Below are positions 11,748 through 23,392 of a stretch of DNA of 64,000 bases, piece by piece. This stretch comes from Trichosphaerium sp. ATCC 40318. Lineage: Eukaryota; Discosea; Flabellinia; Trichosidae. Position 1 is the first letter of the stretch, and each line of letters opens with the position of its first letter. Below the pieces are notes generated by a model. The model had not been told where the DNA came from, made no database searches, and worked only from the letters and a program-made list of their open reading frames with translations. Both the position numbers and the translations under genes were made by a program. The stretch lies in assembly GCA_038496445.1 (NCBI GenBank), contig JALMLS010000143.1:1-64000 (forward strand), written 5' to 3'.

Positions 11748-11870
11748 TATCGCTATTGACACCTGATTTTTTTCGCTGTAGCAGACTTTTGTTTATTCAA
11801 ACGTTTTCACTGTTTGGCCCAAATTTCTTGTTGTGAGGGTTTTTTTCTGTATAATTATACTCGCTACGAC
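11748..11870. promoter_or_regulatory. Shared bidirectional promoter of NAA35 and NTMT1
   Basis: Only 123 bp separate the two divergent start codons. It is AT-rich with a T-run and a TATAATTATA-like stretch just before the plus-strand ATG. No specific factor site is identified; shared control is inferred from spacing. Confidence 0.5.
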
Positions 11871-13358
11871 ATGTCTAGAAGGAGTGGAAAGAAACCAAAC
11901 AAGAGAGGAGGCAATAAACCTAATAACAAGAAAAAAGGCCGCGGTGGGCGGAATAATCCAAAGGGGAGCGCATCTCGCCAATTGACAATCGAACAGAAAT
12001 TATCCAAATTCTACACAACTGAGAAAGGTTACATTACGCCACAGACGCACTAAAATACTCAGTGAATTACTAGGCGTTGACGATGAAACGAATCCACTTC
12101 GTATAACATTACCGGCAGATAATTTCCCAGCAGATTGCGTTCTACGGCATGAAGACGATGAAGAAACAGGTACTAACATACTTTTACTCAAGTGTATTTT
12201 CACAAAACCGAAAACGATTGAAAACTGTGTTTAACGTGTATTCACGCTCTTGAATCCGTTTTAATCGACCGTAGAGGGCGAAGGAGGCGAAATTAAAGAA
12301 GTTCAACAACCATCTGCCATAGATTGGTACTCACTCAGTACAAAGCACTGGGAGGTATGTTATCGTATATTTACATGCGTATTATACTAATAAAATGAAG
12401 GATCAATCATCAGACATCAATGGTATGCTTGGAGGATATGACAACGTTTCAGAAATTGTGCGTTTTCTTCTGTTCAAAAAACTCTATTTTGCACATGCAC
12501 TGATAGTGCAAATAGGATGCCAATGGATCTATTGCATTTGCTAGGTTGTTTTTACAAGGTAAAGGAGTCACAAAGATTAAAAGAGGACGTACAATTGGTA
12601 AGACAACATGCGAAGCAAAGTTTTTTGTTTTTTTTTTTGGTTGCTTATTAAATGGTTGTCTACTAGATTGTGGTGCTGGTATTGGTCGTGTTGCAAAATT
12701 GGTATTATCAAAACTCGGATTTGAGCATCTGGACCTACTAGAACAGAACCAAACGTTCTTGGATTATGCTAAAAACACACATTTAAAGGGAATTAAATGC
12801 ATTGATAACTTCATTTGTGATCCTCTTCAGGTAATTTTTTTAATTCGAATCCTTTGTTAGTACCACGGCGCATATACTCGGGTTCTTGCTAAGTAGAAGT
12901 ACTACTATGCAACTGATAGAGAACGTTGGCATTTTTTGTGATTTTACACAACTTTTCTTATTTCTTTCTTACTTTTTTTTTTTCTCCAGACAGCTAAATT
13001 AGAAGAAAAGTCTTACGACCTTATTTGGATACAATGGGTTATTATATACCTTACAGATAGAGATTTAATATCATTTTTAAAAATGTGCAAAACAGCTCTT
13101 TCTGACACTGGTACGAAGAAAAAACAGTCTGCTTTCTTACAACTTTTTGTTTATATTTTTTTTCTAGGAATCATTATACTCAAAGATAACGTCCATAGAA
13201 GCCATTTTATTCTTGATACTCAAGATGCTTCTGTAACACGTTCCGATCGCCATTTAAAACTAATTTTTGAGGCTGCTGGATTAAGGCTTGTAAAAGAGAA
13301 GCTACAAACAGATTTTCCAAAAGAATTATTGCTTGTTCGTATGTTTGCATTACAATAA
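11871..13358 (+). CDS. NTMT1: Protein N-terminal Xaa-Pro-Lys methyltransferase
   Basis: Exon 1 (11871-12027) encodes a lysine/arginine/glycine-rich leader, not typical of the family. A 46-nt intron (12028-12073) joins it in frame to an acidic segment (12074-12169). The catalytic part follows: HWE...INGMLGGYD, the SAM-binding motif LDCGAGIGRVAKLVL, YDLIWIQWVIIYLTD, IIILKDN, then LDTQDASVTRSDRHLKLIF and the C-terminal VRMFALQ. These match the NTMT1/2 order of motifs (MLGGY, DCGAGIGR, WIQWV.GHLTD, IKDN, FAL). The enzyme methylates the alpha-amino group of X-Pro-Lys proteins after Met removal. The basic leader may be a nuclear or nucleolar signal (inference). Confidence 0.92.
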
Positions 13359-13565
13359 GAACACGTGATACAACATAAAAAAATAAAGCTTTCATTTAAA
13401 TAAATACATGGCATACAAAGTAATATTACAAAAAAAACCTCTCCCACTACGATACACAATCCACAAGGCAGCAAACTATTTTGGACAAATTATCCTAAGA
13501 ATGCCATTTTTCATGTCTGCACCCTTTCTTTTTCATAGTTTTATCATTTGTATGTTCAAGTTTCG

Positions 13566-16500
13566 TTAGTTGAAAGAATCTAGGAATGTGATCCCTACAA
13601 GGAACGCTGTTCTGAGATAGTGGTCCCAGTGCAAATTTTGTTTGCGTTCAACGAAATTGGGTATATTAACTATATCCTGAGCCTTATCCGTCACTGTTGT
13701 TCTTTTGTATTTACGCGCAAGGTATCTGGCATCCATAGTACTAGCTAATTAAAACCGGTTAATCAACCTCAAAAGCCAAAAAAAAGATAAAAAGATAGTA
13801 CAATAAACAAAAGTATAAAGGTTCGCCCATTTTTCGTTTGATCTTAATGATTTTAGTAATATATCTGCAGCTTCATCTTCACCGTCATCTTTACGATATC
13901 TATTTGTGATAATACGTATCTTATTAGGTGGGCAAAAACCTGAAAACTTGTTTAACCAAGCAATCAATTCCTTCGTTGATGTCATTTGAATGACCTGCAG
14001 AAAGCAATGGTTACAAATATGATTCGCTGAGAGAAAGAAGATTGGATTTAGTTATGTGCTAGTACCTTTGTTTTAATGACGTTTTCTTCAACTTTATCAG
14101 CCAGTATCTGGTTTTCTGTTGACATGTTATCATCAACCCACAGAATAAGACACGCTGCCTCACGCCAACTCACATCAAATGACATGTCTGCATTGCTACT
14201 GGTGCGAGTATAGTAAACAAGGTAACGAGGAAGTACCTAAACGATCAAACCAAGTTAGGCTAACAAAAAAGAGAAAGTTGAATAAAAGAACATGCTTGGT
14301 TCTTTGAGAATACTACAATCTCATCAGCATCTGGTTTTTCGTCCATCTGACAAGGAAAGAATATTGTAGCATTTGCTTTGTTTTTCACAACAGCATAGTG
14401 AGAATCATACCCGGGCTAACAATTCTGTTATCACATGTATTTTTAGAACGGAAGGTTTGACATGCCTTGCATCCTTTACCAAGAAGACTCTTCGGATCTG
14501 CTGGATTTGGATCTTCAGTGACTGGATAAGGCTTTCCCATCATGACCCAAGAAATCAACATACACTTCTCTTTTGGTGACTTTTCCATTTCAGCGTATAT
14601 GGACCCTTTATAAAAAATCACGTGATTAGCAAGACGTCAATCAATCACGTAAACATACCATAAGAAGGGTACTGAGTGAAATAAATGCCTTTGCCTTTGT
14701 TGAAAAGTTAGCGGTTGTGATGCAAATCACGCGACCAATGAGTACCGAAATAACCAGGATCAGTTTGTTGCTTGAGCTCATGTGGCTCTAAAAAATTATT
14801 GGTGGCAATCTGGTAGCTCACGTCCTTGATAAATATAATTTAGCAGCGACAAAGATGGTTAATAACAATGTACTTCAGATGTTCCATGAAAACCAGCTAT
14901 GAGGTTTATGCCTTCATTTCCGGATATACGCATAACATAATTCTTAAGGTGCGATTTTACCCTTCAAATAATTAGCAACAATAACATGGCGCAAAAAGAA
15001 CAACACTTTGGTGACACGTTTCAGCGTTTTTTATGATTTGTTAATAACCGTACCACCGTTTGTGTGGCGTCATATCTTTCATAGAGTGTAAGTAATTGAC
15101 AACAATACTAAACATACCTTCATTTTCTATGTCTCCCTTAGTATCTCTTTTGATCGTCTTTTCCACAAAGGAATCGTATGACTCTTTGAATTTGCCTTCA
15201 AGTTTCGGATTATCAAAAAATACAATCTTAGACACATTAAAGTAAGAGTTCTTGTTTGTGCCAACAAAGTTATAGAACATATTTCTTGCTCTAATATACT
15301 CTATTTGACGTTCCTATTGATTAAAAAAATGCTTGTAAGAAAAATCAAATGTCACGTGCTCTGATAGAGGTTCTTAACGTACAGGAATAGTCTCATCGTT
15401 CAAAAGTGTTGTGAATTTCAATAAACCTTTCTTGTTCCATTCTCCTTTGTTGTAAAAAGACTGACCAGAAACAGAACCCCATAAGTTCATGCGAGTATCT
15501 GTAATTATTGGATATCCTCTCTCTAAATCGTTTTGGTTCACAATTAATCCTGTTTTTATAAAGTCAATAGCAACTTTGTAAGGAAAGAGTTTTAGTTGTC
15601 TCACCAGTTTTGGTACACTTGTACAGGCTTTCTTCTACTGGGACAAAGCATCCAGTTTGTACAGCAGCAGGACATTGTAAAGTTACTGTAGCTTCAATCT
15701 GGTTTAGCCAGTTATCCATACATTCCTAGATGTTTTGTTAAAAAGACAAAGATTAGCTTGAAAACAACATACTCTCCATAAGAAAGGAACAATCCCACGA
15801 ACAACTACCTTTAGTGTAGCCCCTTCAAAATACAATACAATCATGTTGCCGTAGAAGTCTTTTAATATCACTGAATTACAAAAAAGCTTGTATTTCGTAT
15901 CGTGATAGCCTACAACAACATAAGAGGCTGTAAAAACAAAAACGGTAACTCACATCTTAATTGTATCTGTAAGTCATTAAATGATTGTATAGAGAGGTAC
16001 TCGGATGATATAATAAACGCCATGTATGACAACTCTGATTGTACTTGTTCCTGTCGGAAAGAGAGCATTAGTTGAAGCGGTATGTCATAATTTGATGTAC
16101 GTAAGGAATGACTTCAGTGAGTGGTATTGTATGCAATGTTGCTTGTACTTCATCATCAACAATTCTTGGATCACTTCTAAACTCGTATGCTTTGGTAGTT
16201 TTTGTCATTACACAGTATTTGCCGTTCCTCTTGACATCTTCACCTTTTTCGCTCTTTGCTTGCTGGCCTTCATTGATCTTATATACATAACAACCCTGGG
16301 TTTCAGACACAGGAGGGATGTAGAGCATTTCAGCAGTTGGCCGTAAAGACATAATAATATAGCCCTTGCACCCGTATTGTTTCTAATGTTTAAGTGAGTA
16401 TTGAGGGCAGTATTTCATTGGTGCTAACGAACCTCCTCTGCTTGATTTAGCTTGACACAAAACTTTAAACTTACAAGAACGTTCATAACTTCTTCAGCTT

Positions 16501-19500
16501 GCTTGTTTGTTAAAGAACAAGCAACTGTAAGTCTTTTAAGTGCTTCTTCTTCTGTGAGTATAGGTGTATTAGATCTTATCCCATCGTCGTTTATTAATCG
16601 TTTTAGATGATCTACAGGACAAACAAAAGCGCCCATAGCTTTTGATACAAATTGCTGGTTAGTGCATATGATACCAGAAAACTAAAGTGATGTATTAGTG
16701 GTGGACCTATTCGTCAAGATTTTTATGTACACTATCAAGCATTATTTCTCCACAGTCATGTAAGTTAGTCAGATTAGCCGCAACTTCTACTGGAGCCATT
16801 CTAATGTATCTATCGTCTGAGTTTATTTTAAGACATATATCAGATCTAAACAGACAGAGTCAGAGATTTTCTTGGAAAATATTGTGAAGATGGCATACAA
16901 TTTCATGATTCCAGTTGTAGTGTCCTGTAGCTCGCTGTTGAAAAGATGATGCAAATTGAAGGTTAAACAACGATATAGCGCTACTTGTTTTTTAATAACT
17001 TTTCTAACATCTTGAACGTTACCAGCTTAAAAAAAAGGAGTGTTAGAGAAATGTTTGGTTTTCAAAAGGGGTACTGTGCAGGTTGTTAAACACTGAACTT
17101 TGATTTGAACCAAAAGTTTGAATAAAAACGTAAGTACGTCAAAAACACGTGATTTCTTTCGAAATACAACGTGTGTTCTGCAAAATGTTTGACTCTAAAA
17201 AAACGGTTGCCAGGCCAACAAGCGTGGTTTTGAGTGGCGATAAACATTGTTTGTATGTACATGTGTCTTGTTTACGCCATCGCCACGTTGATGATGATAT
17301 ATTCTGGAAAGATGATGCGAATACAATCTTAATATATCCGTCGTAGTATTTTTCGAGTACAGCTTGTAGTGTTTTACCGATAGTTGTCCTATTACCACCA
17401 ATAACATCTACTTTTGTACAAACAACGATGATTCTAGAATTATGACCTTGTACGAATACCTTCCTGAGAAGTTGTAGCCAAAAAATCAAATGTTCTGTTT
17501 GCTGTGATAGACGTAAAGATACATCAACCTAAGATAAAAATGGTACAGTCAGTTGTAACACGCAGTCAATTAATGGGTAAGCCGATAAGAGAAAATAAGA
17601 AACTTCAAGTTAGTATAGAAAACCCACGCACTGCTATGAGGTAGATGCACATTTGTTTTGAAAAAAAGTAGTTGTGAACAGGTATATACTCAGGCTTTCC
17701 AGAAAAGTCTATTACATTAATCTGAGTACCATCAAGCCTTTAAAAGATACAGATTAGTTGAACTGTAAACCCAGTCGAGATTGCTTACTTCCAGGTGGAT
17801 GTCTCAAAACCAATTGTAGATTCAGGTAACTTTCTTCTAATTCTCCAAAATCTGCTTGTTAACTTATTGACCAGGACACTCTTTCCTAGTGGCGCCAAAC
17901 AAGTTAATATTTATGTAAAGATACAGACATTGTACCTGAGCCGGCGTGACCAAGTACTAGTAGCTTCACCGGGGATTGTGAGTTAATTTCATACTCGACA
18001 CCTAATTCTTGTCCAACATCAAGCCTTTCATGCTTTCTATTGTACATGCATTCCTTTCTACAAAGTGCTAACGATTCAAAAGATTCCAAGTCAACGGGAA
18101 CAACCTTTGCTCGTATTGTCCTGCCAATAATGGTTGCTAAAACAACATTAAAGTCAATTATTTCCTTCAAAAAAGAAACGCACAAAAAAAAAGAAAAAAA
18201 GAGGAAAGGTACCTCGGAATAATGATATTCGAGCCGACACAGCACGAACAATACAAACGCGCTTAATATTCTGCCATTCCGGATGTTTCATAAGCTTTAC
18301 TATTTCAGCAAATACCCATTCTTGTTCCCAAATCTGCAAAATTATAATGTTGTACTTCTTTGCGATTTCATTGTTCCTTGCCATATCTATCATATAGTTG
18401 CTTGCAGTTACAACATCAGCGTTAAAAAGATAAACGCTATTAAGGACTTCAAACTTCATGGCGTTATCAGTTATAACCAAAACTTTAGCTCCTTCTAAAG
18501 GCAGCTCATCATATTTTCTTTCAGGCATTGGAATTCCTTTAAAATAACCAGTGCTCATATCAATCAGACCTCTGCCACTGCCCAAGCTTTTCTCGGGTAG
18601 AATTGATTTGCCATCCATCCTCAAATACGTATGCAAACCAGTCCATTGAATAATTTTCAAGAGTATAACCTTAAGGGTACAAAAGAGTCAATATTTCGTT
18701 TTTTTTTGAAAATCAACTAACGTACCTCAAAGGGTACGTCATCATCCTCAAAGTACATCATATTATGATGTTGGGCAACCTTAAAAGCTTCATCATGTGA
18801 TACTACTCTTTTTTCACTGCCTTGAAAACTTGTAATACCAACAAGAAACTTCTACAAAAAGAAGAAATTAAAAAGTGCAAGTAATGAAGTTGATTTTTCT
18901 GGTTTATTAGGAGCAACAGAGGACAAGTAAAGCTCTTTGTTAGTAAATTTTATCTTATTTTGTGTTTATGATTTACCAATATTAATATTGGTCGCACGTG
19001 CTCATTCACGTGAAATATTTGACAAATTCAAAAAAAAACACAAAAGCAAATATGTGTCGTTTTTTAGAGTCCTTGAACGCGTACGGAGCATGGATAAGCT
19101 TCTATTCCATCTTGACTTAAACTTCTTTGCAATGCTGCAAGGCCTGTTTCTATCTTTTTTTTCACTTCTTCAAACGTGTGACGGTGATTTACATCAAAGC
19201 AATATATAAACCCACAATAACCAAACTTTGCGTCGAAATATGAAATGGAATTTTTTAATTTAAAAGTAACTTCTGTACCCTTGTAGATGACTTTTGAAGG
19301 TATCTGTTCACTGTTAGAGCGTACTTTAATGGTTTAAAGGTATCAACGCACTTTTTCACTGTTGTCTATGCATAAACAAGCTTGTAACGTGTTAGAATAT
19401 AAAAATATAGCCGCGTAATGTTCCTTACATGGTTCTTTGGCGTTGTTATCATTATACACAATATTCAGCGATAATTTAACGCTACTATAGAATCTGATTA

Positions 19501-19516
19501 CGTTTGAGTCTTCCAT
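13566..19516 (-). CDS. Giant ROCO protein with PARP-type ADP-ribosyltransferase domain
   Basis: About 20 exons, over 1,200 residues. Order: (1) 19516-18730, degenerate Ras/Rab-like fold (YCGFIYCFDVNHRHTFEEV, KFLVGITSFQGSEKRVVS) without P-loop; (2) about 18560-18240, receiver-like Rossmann region (GAKVLVITDN...YNIIIL); (3) about 18000-17180, Roc GTPase with P-loop GHAGSGKS, G3 DFSGKPEY and G4 CTKVD; (4) about 17020-16430, COR domain (NLTNLHDCGEIML, IICTNQQFVSKAMGAFVCP); (5) an unassigned region; (6) about 14960-14230, PARP-like catalytic domain with FHGTSE, DPGYFGKGIYFTQYPSYG, YDSHYAVV and DADEIVVF...LPRYLVYY, giving an intact H-Y-E triad; (7) 14200-13760, a second receiver-like domain (LILWVDDN). 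No kinase is seen. A one-base frame slip sits near 14410. The single-gene model is inferred from continuous splicing. Confidence 0.75.
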
Positions 19517-20164
19517 TTATTTGGTGCGCGTTATTTAGTAGAGCTTGTACACAAGTAGATCGGTTAAATACACAATTATACACACTACGACACTGCTTGC
19601 GCTCGTATAAACATCAAGCAACGAGTGGTTAGTGCGTACAACTGGGGAAACTAAGTGAATGTTCCACAAACATTATTGTCAACACTATTCTGGAAAAACC
19701 GTTAATTGGTGATCGCTGATAATCAATTAAACTTGCAACCTGTTGTTAATAACAGCTTAAAGGTTTTGGTAACAAAAACGTTTTCAGGTATTTGTTTTGA
19801 TTGTAGTGTTTTAGAAAACTCGCAGATTTTCGTATTTGTTGGTATTACTTTACAACCGTGAGTAGCTTGCATATTGTCCAAAACAATTAGCCTACAGGTA
19901 AAATACACGCGTAGGAGCAAACGTTTAGTGGCTTTCTACAGGGAGTTGGTATTTTAACTAGCACAGGTCATGTTTTATTAACTTTCCATCAGTGTTTAAT
20001 GTCACTCTGACGCTGGGCTAAAGACATACTAAAGAAAATATGAAAACGTGACATAAATTGTCGCGCGCCCACGTAGTGGTTCATACTGGTCTTAAAATGT
20101 GATACTCAAAGATCCATTATTGGAAACAAATACAAGGCCTACAGACGTGTAAAGTTTCTTTCCA
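19517..20164. promoter_or_regulatory. Divergent promoter region
   Basis: Spacer between the ROCO-ART start (minus) and the glycosidase start (plus). No gene is supported; the small open frames here lack coding character. No specific element recognised. Confidence 0.35.
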
Positions 20165-23100
20165 ATGAAGCTATTTGTCTTCTGTTGTATTGTAGCAAGC
20201 GCAATGGCTTTTAATCCTGACGCTGGCTTCATACCTTCGTATACTACGAATGGGATAGCTACAGGTACCTTTCACTTCATCAAACACTATTAAGAACTTA
20301 GTAATTTTCAAGCTACATCTCAATTAAACCCAACTGTTCCTCCAAAGAACGTACTTGATGGAAACATCGATACAGGTATTGTAAAACGACTCCTATGTTA
20401 TGTCAATATAAGAAACACTTAGATTGGATCAGTGCTGCGTGTTTACCAGTAGGATTCGTTGTCAGACCCGACATAAATTCATTGATTGGCGCGTGTGAGA
20501 AGGGACAGGCACGTTCCCATTTTATTCGAAATATTACAAGAAAGTTCCACTCGGGAAGACTTACCAGCTTTGTATAGTGTTCTTCGACTGATCAATCTGC
20601 CAACCTGACAGCGATTACTACTGGAGACCTTGGTTCTAAAGGAACTCAAATAACAGTTGTTAATAGTGTCGCTCAGTTTTCAGTACTTTTCAACAAACCT
20701 ACAAATGTAAATGACTTTGGAGTCAGAGGTGGCGTTATGTTTTTCGCTTACTGTTGACTCAGACACTTTAGGCGTTTTCCCAAGCACTGTGTATGCGTAT
20801 GCTATTACTTCGGATGGAGAGAGTGTCTTACTAGGACAGTATACTCAAGCTCAAGATCACGCGTTTCAGAAAAATACACCAATTATAAACAACGTAAAGA
20901 GTTTGCTGATAAATTCTTCGGCATCTTTCAGTCTTAATCAAATAGCAATCACGAACCAACAATGTTATGACCAGATAGTACGCGGTTGTACAGGATACCA
21001 CTGAACGTATTAATTTCAACTAGACAGTAGACTTGGGGTCATCTAAACGAATTGGGCGTTTATTTCTTAGAGCATACAGTCTAGCTTCTTCGGAGATTGA
21101 AGTGTTGCTAGGAGATACTCAAGATGACCTTCATAAAGTTATGTCAGTACTACCTTCCGCGCAACCGGAGCTAGATTACGTTCTAGTAAGTTTACCATCC
21201 TTTTCGATAGCACGTGTTTTAATCTGCGTTAGCCGTCTATTGAGAATTCAAGATACATTGCTTTGAAACACATCGTTACAAAGGACTATGCGAAAGTATC
21301 AACACAGGTTATCGATGCTTACGATGAGCATGGCCCTTATGGTCCTCCAAGGAAACCTTTATTTAACCCCAACACCTTCAATGCGTTAATAGGGGTCAAC
21401 GGTATGACTTTGTATCTCTAAATTGGTAATCACAATTTAAGGTATTTACGGATGGGGAACAGGATTTAGCTCGGCTATTTTAAAGAAAAACACTTCTGGT
21501 CCTCTTCTCTATAATCAAGCTGTTTCGAAAGCCAGGAATTATCATAACCTACTTTGGGATGTTCTTACACCTAATCATATACCAGATTATAAAAAAATGT
21601 CAACAGGTAACGGCACAGAATCGAAATCTTGGTTGAATTGGGACGAAGAATATGGTGCTTGGAAAGTAAGTTGTTTTTCTTCTTTTTTTCTTTGTTTTTT
21701 AATGTACTGAAAGAGTGCTGGTATATCTGTGGATGCTTCAATTTCTTTTGCGAATCAAGGTGCCACTGCTGTGGATAAATGGAATGATCCATATCAGGAC
21801 GCCTACAATTATGGTGCGTGAATTTTTAGAGAAAGCTGTATTAACTCTGCATAAAGGAAAAGCCTATGCCACTTGGTTTGGTCCTAATGCAGTTGGTAAA
21901 GGAAAGAATTTGGTAAAACGAATAGAAGGTAACTATGGTATAGCAGAGTAATTTAGTAACCCTGTTAGTCGGCAATGAGCCATGGAGATACCCGGCTGAT
22001 TTTTATTCGACTGTTCTTACGTACTAAAGATGATACTCTACATACTTATTCACATTTGTATAGAGGAATGGCAAAAGGCGCAAAAGATGCCAATACAAAT
22101 ATGCAAGTAATACCTGGTGCTTTACAAGCAACAACTAAAGATACAGATCCAACAACGGTAAGCAACATATACAGCAAGATTAGGTTGATTATTGTTAGGG
22201 TGGTAGTTATGTAGGAGGCTGTATTACAGAAAAGAATGCGCAGTATTTAGATGGGCTAAATATACATGCATACTCTCATTATAGTAACGCGAGTAATACG
22301 CTTGTTTCAACATACCCTGAAGACCCGTAAGCTCTGAACTATTGTTCCTATTTTTTTCTAACGAATCAACAGACGTTCCAAAGTAAATACTATACGCAAT
22401 ATGCTGCAGTTCCGTGACATCAACTTCCCAGGCAAACCAGTTTTTTTAACTGAATGGGGGTAGCGAGCGAATAATGATTTCCTGCTTTATTCTTACTATT
22501 CTACAGATGGGACACAGATGGCGTTGGTGAGCCATGTCATCCTGACGTTCATCATGCACCATGTGTTTCCGAACTGGCTGGATCCAACTATGGATGTACG
22601 TAAGCATTGTGACTAACTTTGAGCCTTATCGTTGTTCTAGTGCGTGCGCTACTTATTGCTGCACGTGAAGGAATTTCAAAGACGTATTGGTACTTTTATG
22701 CTAACTTACCAAACTGTGCTGGTCTATTTTGTAGAAGCGGTTTAACAGGATCTAAAAACGTTCACTACGCCAAAAAAATGATATTCTATAATTTGCAGGT
22801 AATACTATCATTTTTCTTTAATTTATGGATTTTCTCATAAGGCAATATCCAAATTAATGGGTCCATGCACTTTATTGATGTCATCCAAGAAGATACCAGC
22901 GCATACGTATATCTACTAGCTGATGAACAACGTACTCAAATAATATCAAGAGAAACACGTGTTGAATACCTTTTTTCAATAGAGCAACCTGCTGGACTTA
23001 TTGCATGGCTTCCAATCAAGGGAGACTTACCTACAACCCGCAACATAACAGTCAACGTTCCTAACTTAACCGTCAAAGAGAATTATGGTTGGAGGTTTAC

Positions 23101-23260
23101 AAGCGAATCAACTGGCGCTGTAAAAGACTTGAAAGTAAGAGAAATAATAAGCCTGTTATAACATCTAATCATTTCTTTGTTTTAGGCGTTTACAACGAAT
23201 GGGAATTCATGGACATTGATGTTAACAGCTGCCCCAATGCTAATAGAACTTGGGGCTTAA
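20165..23260 (+). CDS. Secreted clan GH-A glycoside hydrolase with discoidin-like domain
   Basis: Multi-exon gene starting with a clear signal peptide (MKLFVFCCIVASAMA). The N-terminal region reads NVLDGNIDTDWISAAC and later VDLGSSKRIGRLFLRAYS, the pattern of an F5/8-type C (discoidin-like) carbohydrate-binding fold. The catalytic part contains IYGWGTGFS, ATWFGPNAVG, then VGNEPW (the clan A Asn-Glu-Pro acid/base motif, near 21975) and FLTEWGW spanning an intron near 22450-22505 (nucleophile Glu). GLNIHAYSHYSN lies between them, and a beta-sandwich-like C-terminus follows. Both catalytic glutamates are present. It probably hydrolyses an extracellular or prey-wall polysaccharide; substrate and GH family number cannot be set. 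The stop codon at 23258-23260 lies about 130 bp from the end of the converging receptor gene. Confidence 0.8.
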
Positions 23261-23392
23261 TAAAGCTCGCGTTTCCTTTAAAAAAATACAGAATCCCCCG
23301 AACTTTATCTTTCTATCGTCTCAGGGTTGGACTGCTAATGCGCTGTTGGCACTCTTAAATATTTATTGTTTTGTTACTAGAGTGTTATTATT

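Noticed and set aside
19723-19920. Minus-strand 65-codon frame in the divergent promoter
   Set aside because: No recognisable motif, no splice context; consistent with chance.
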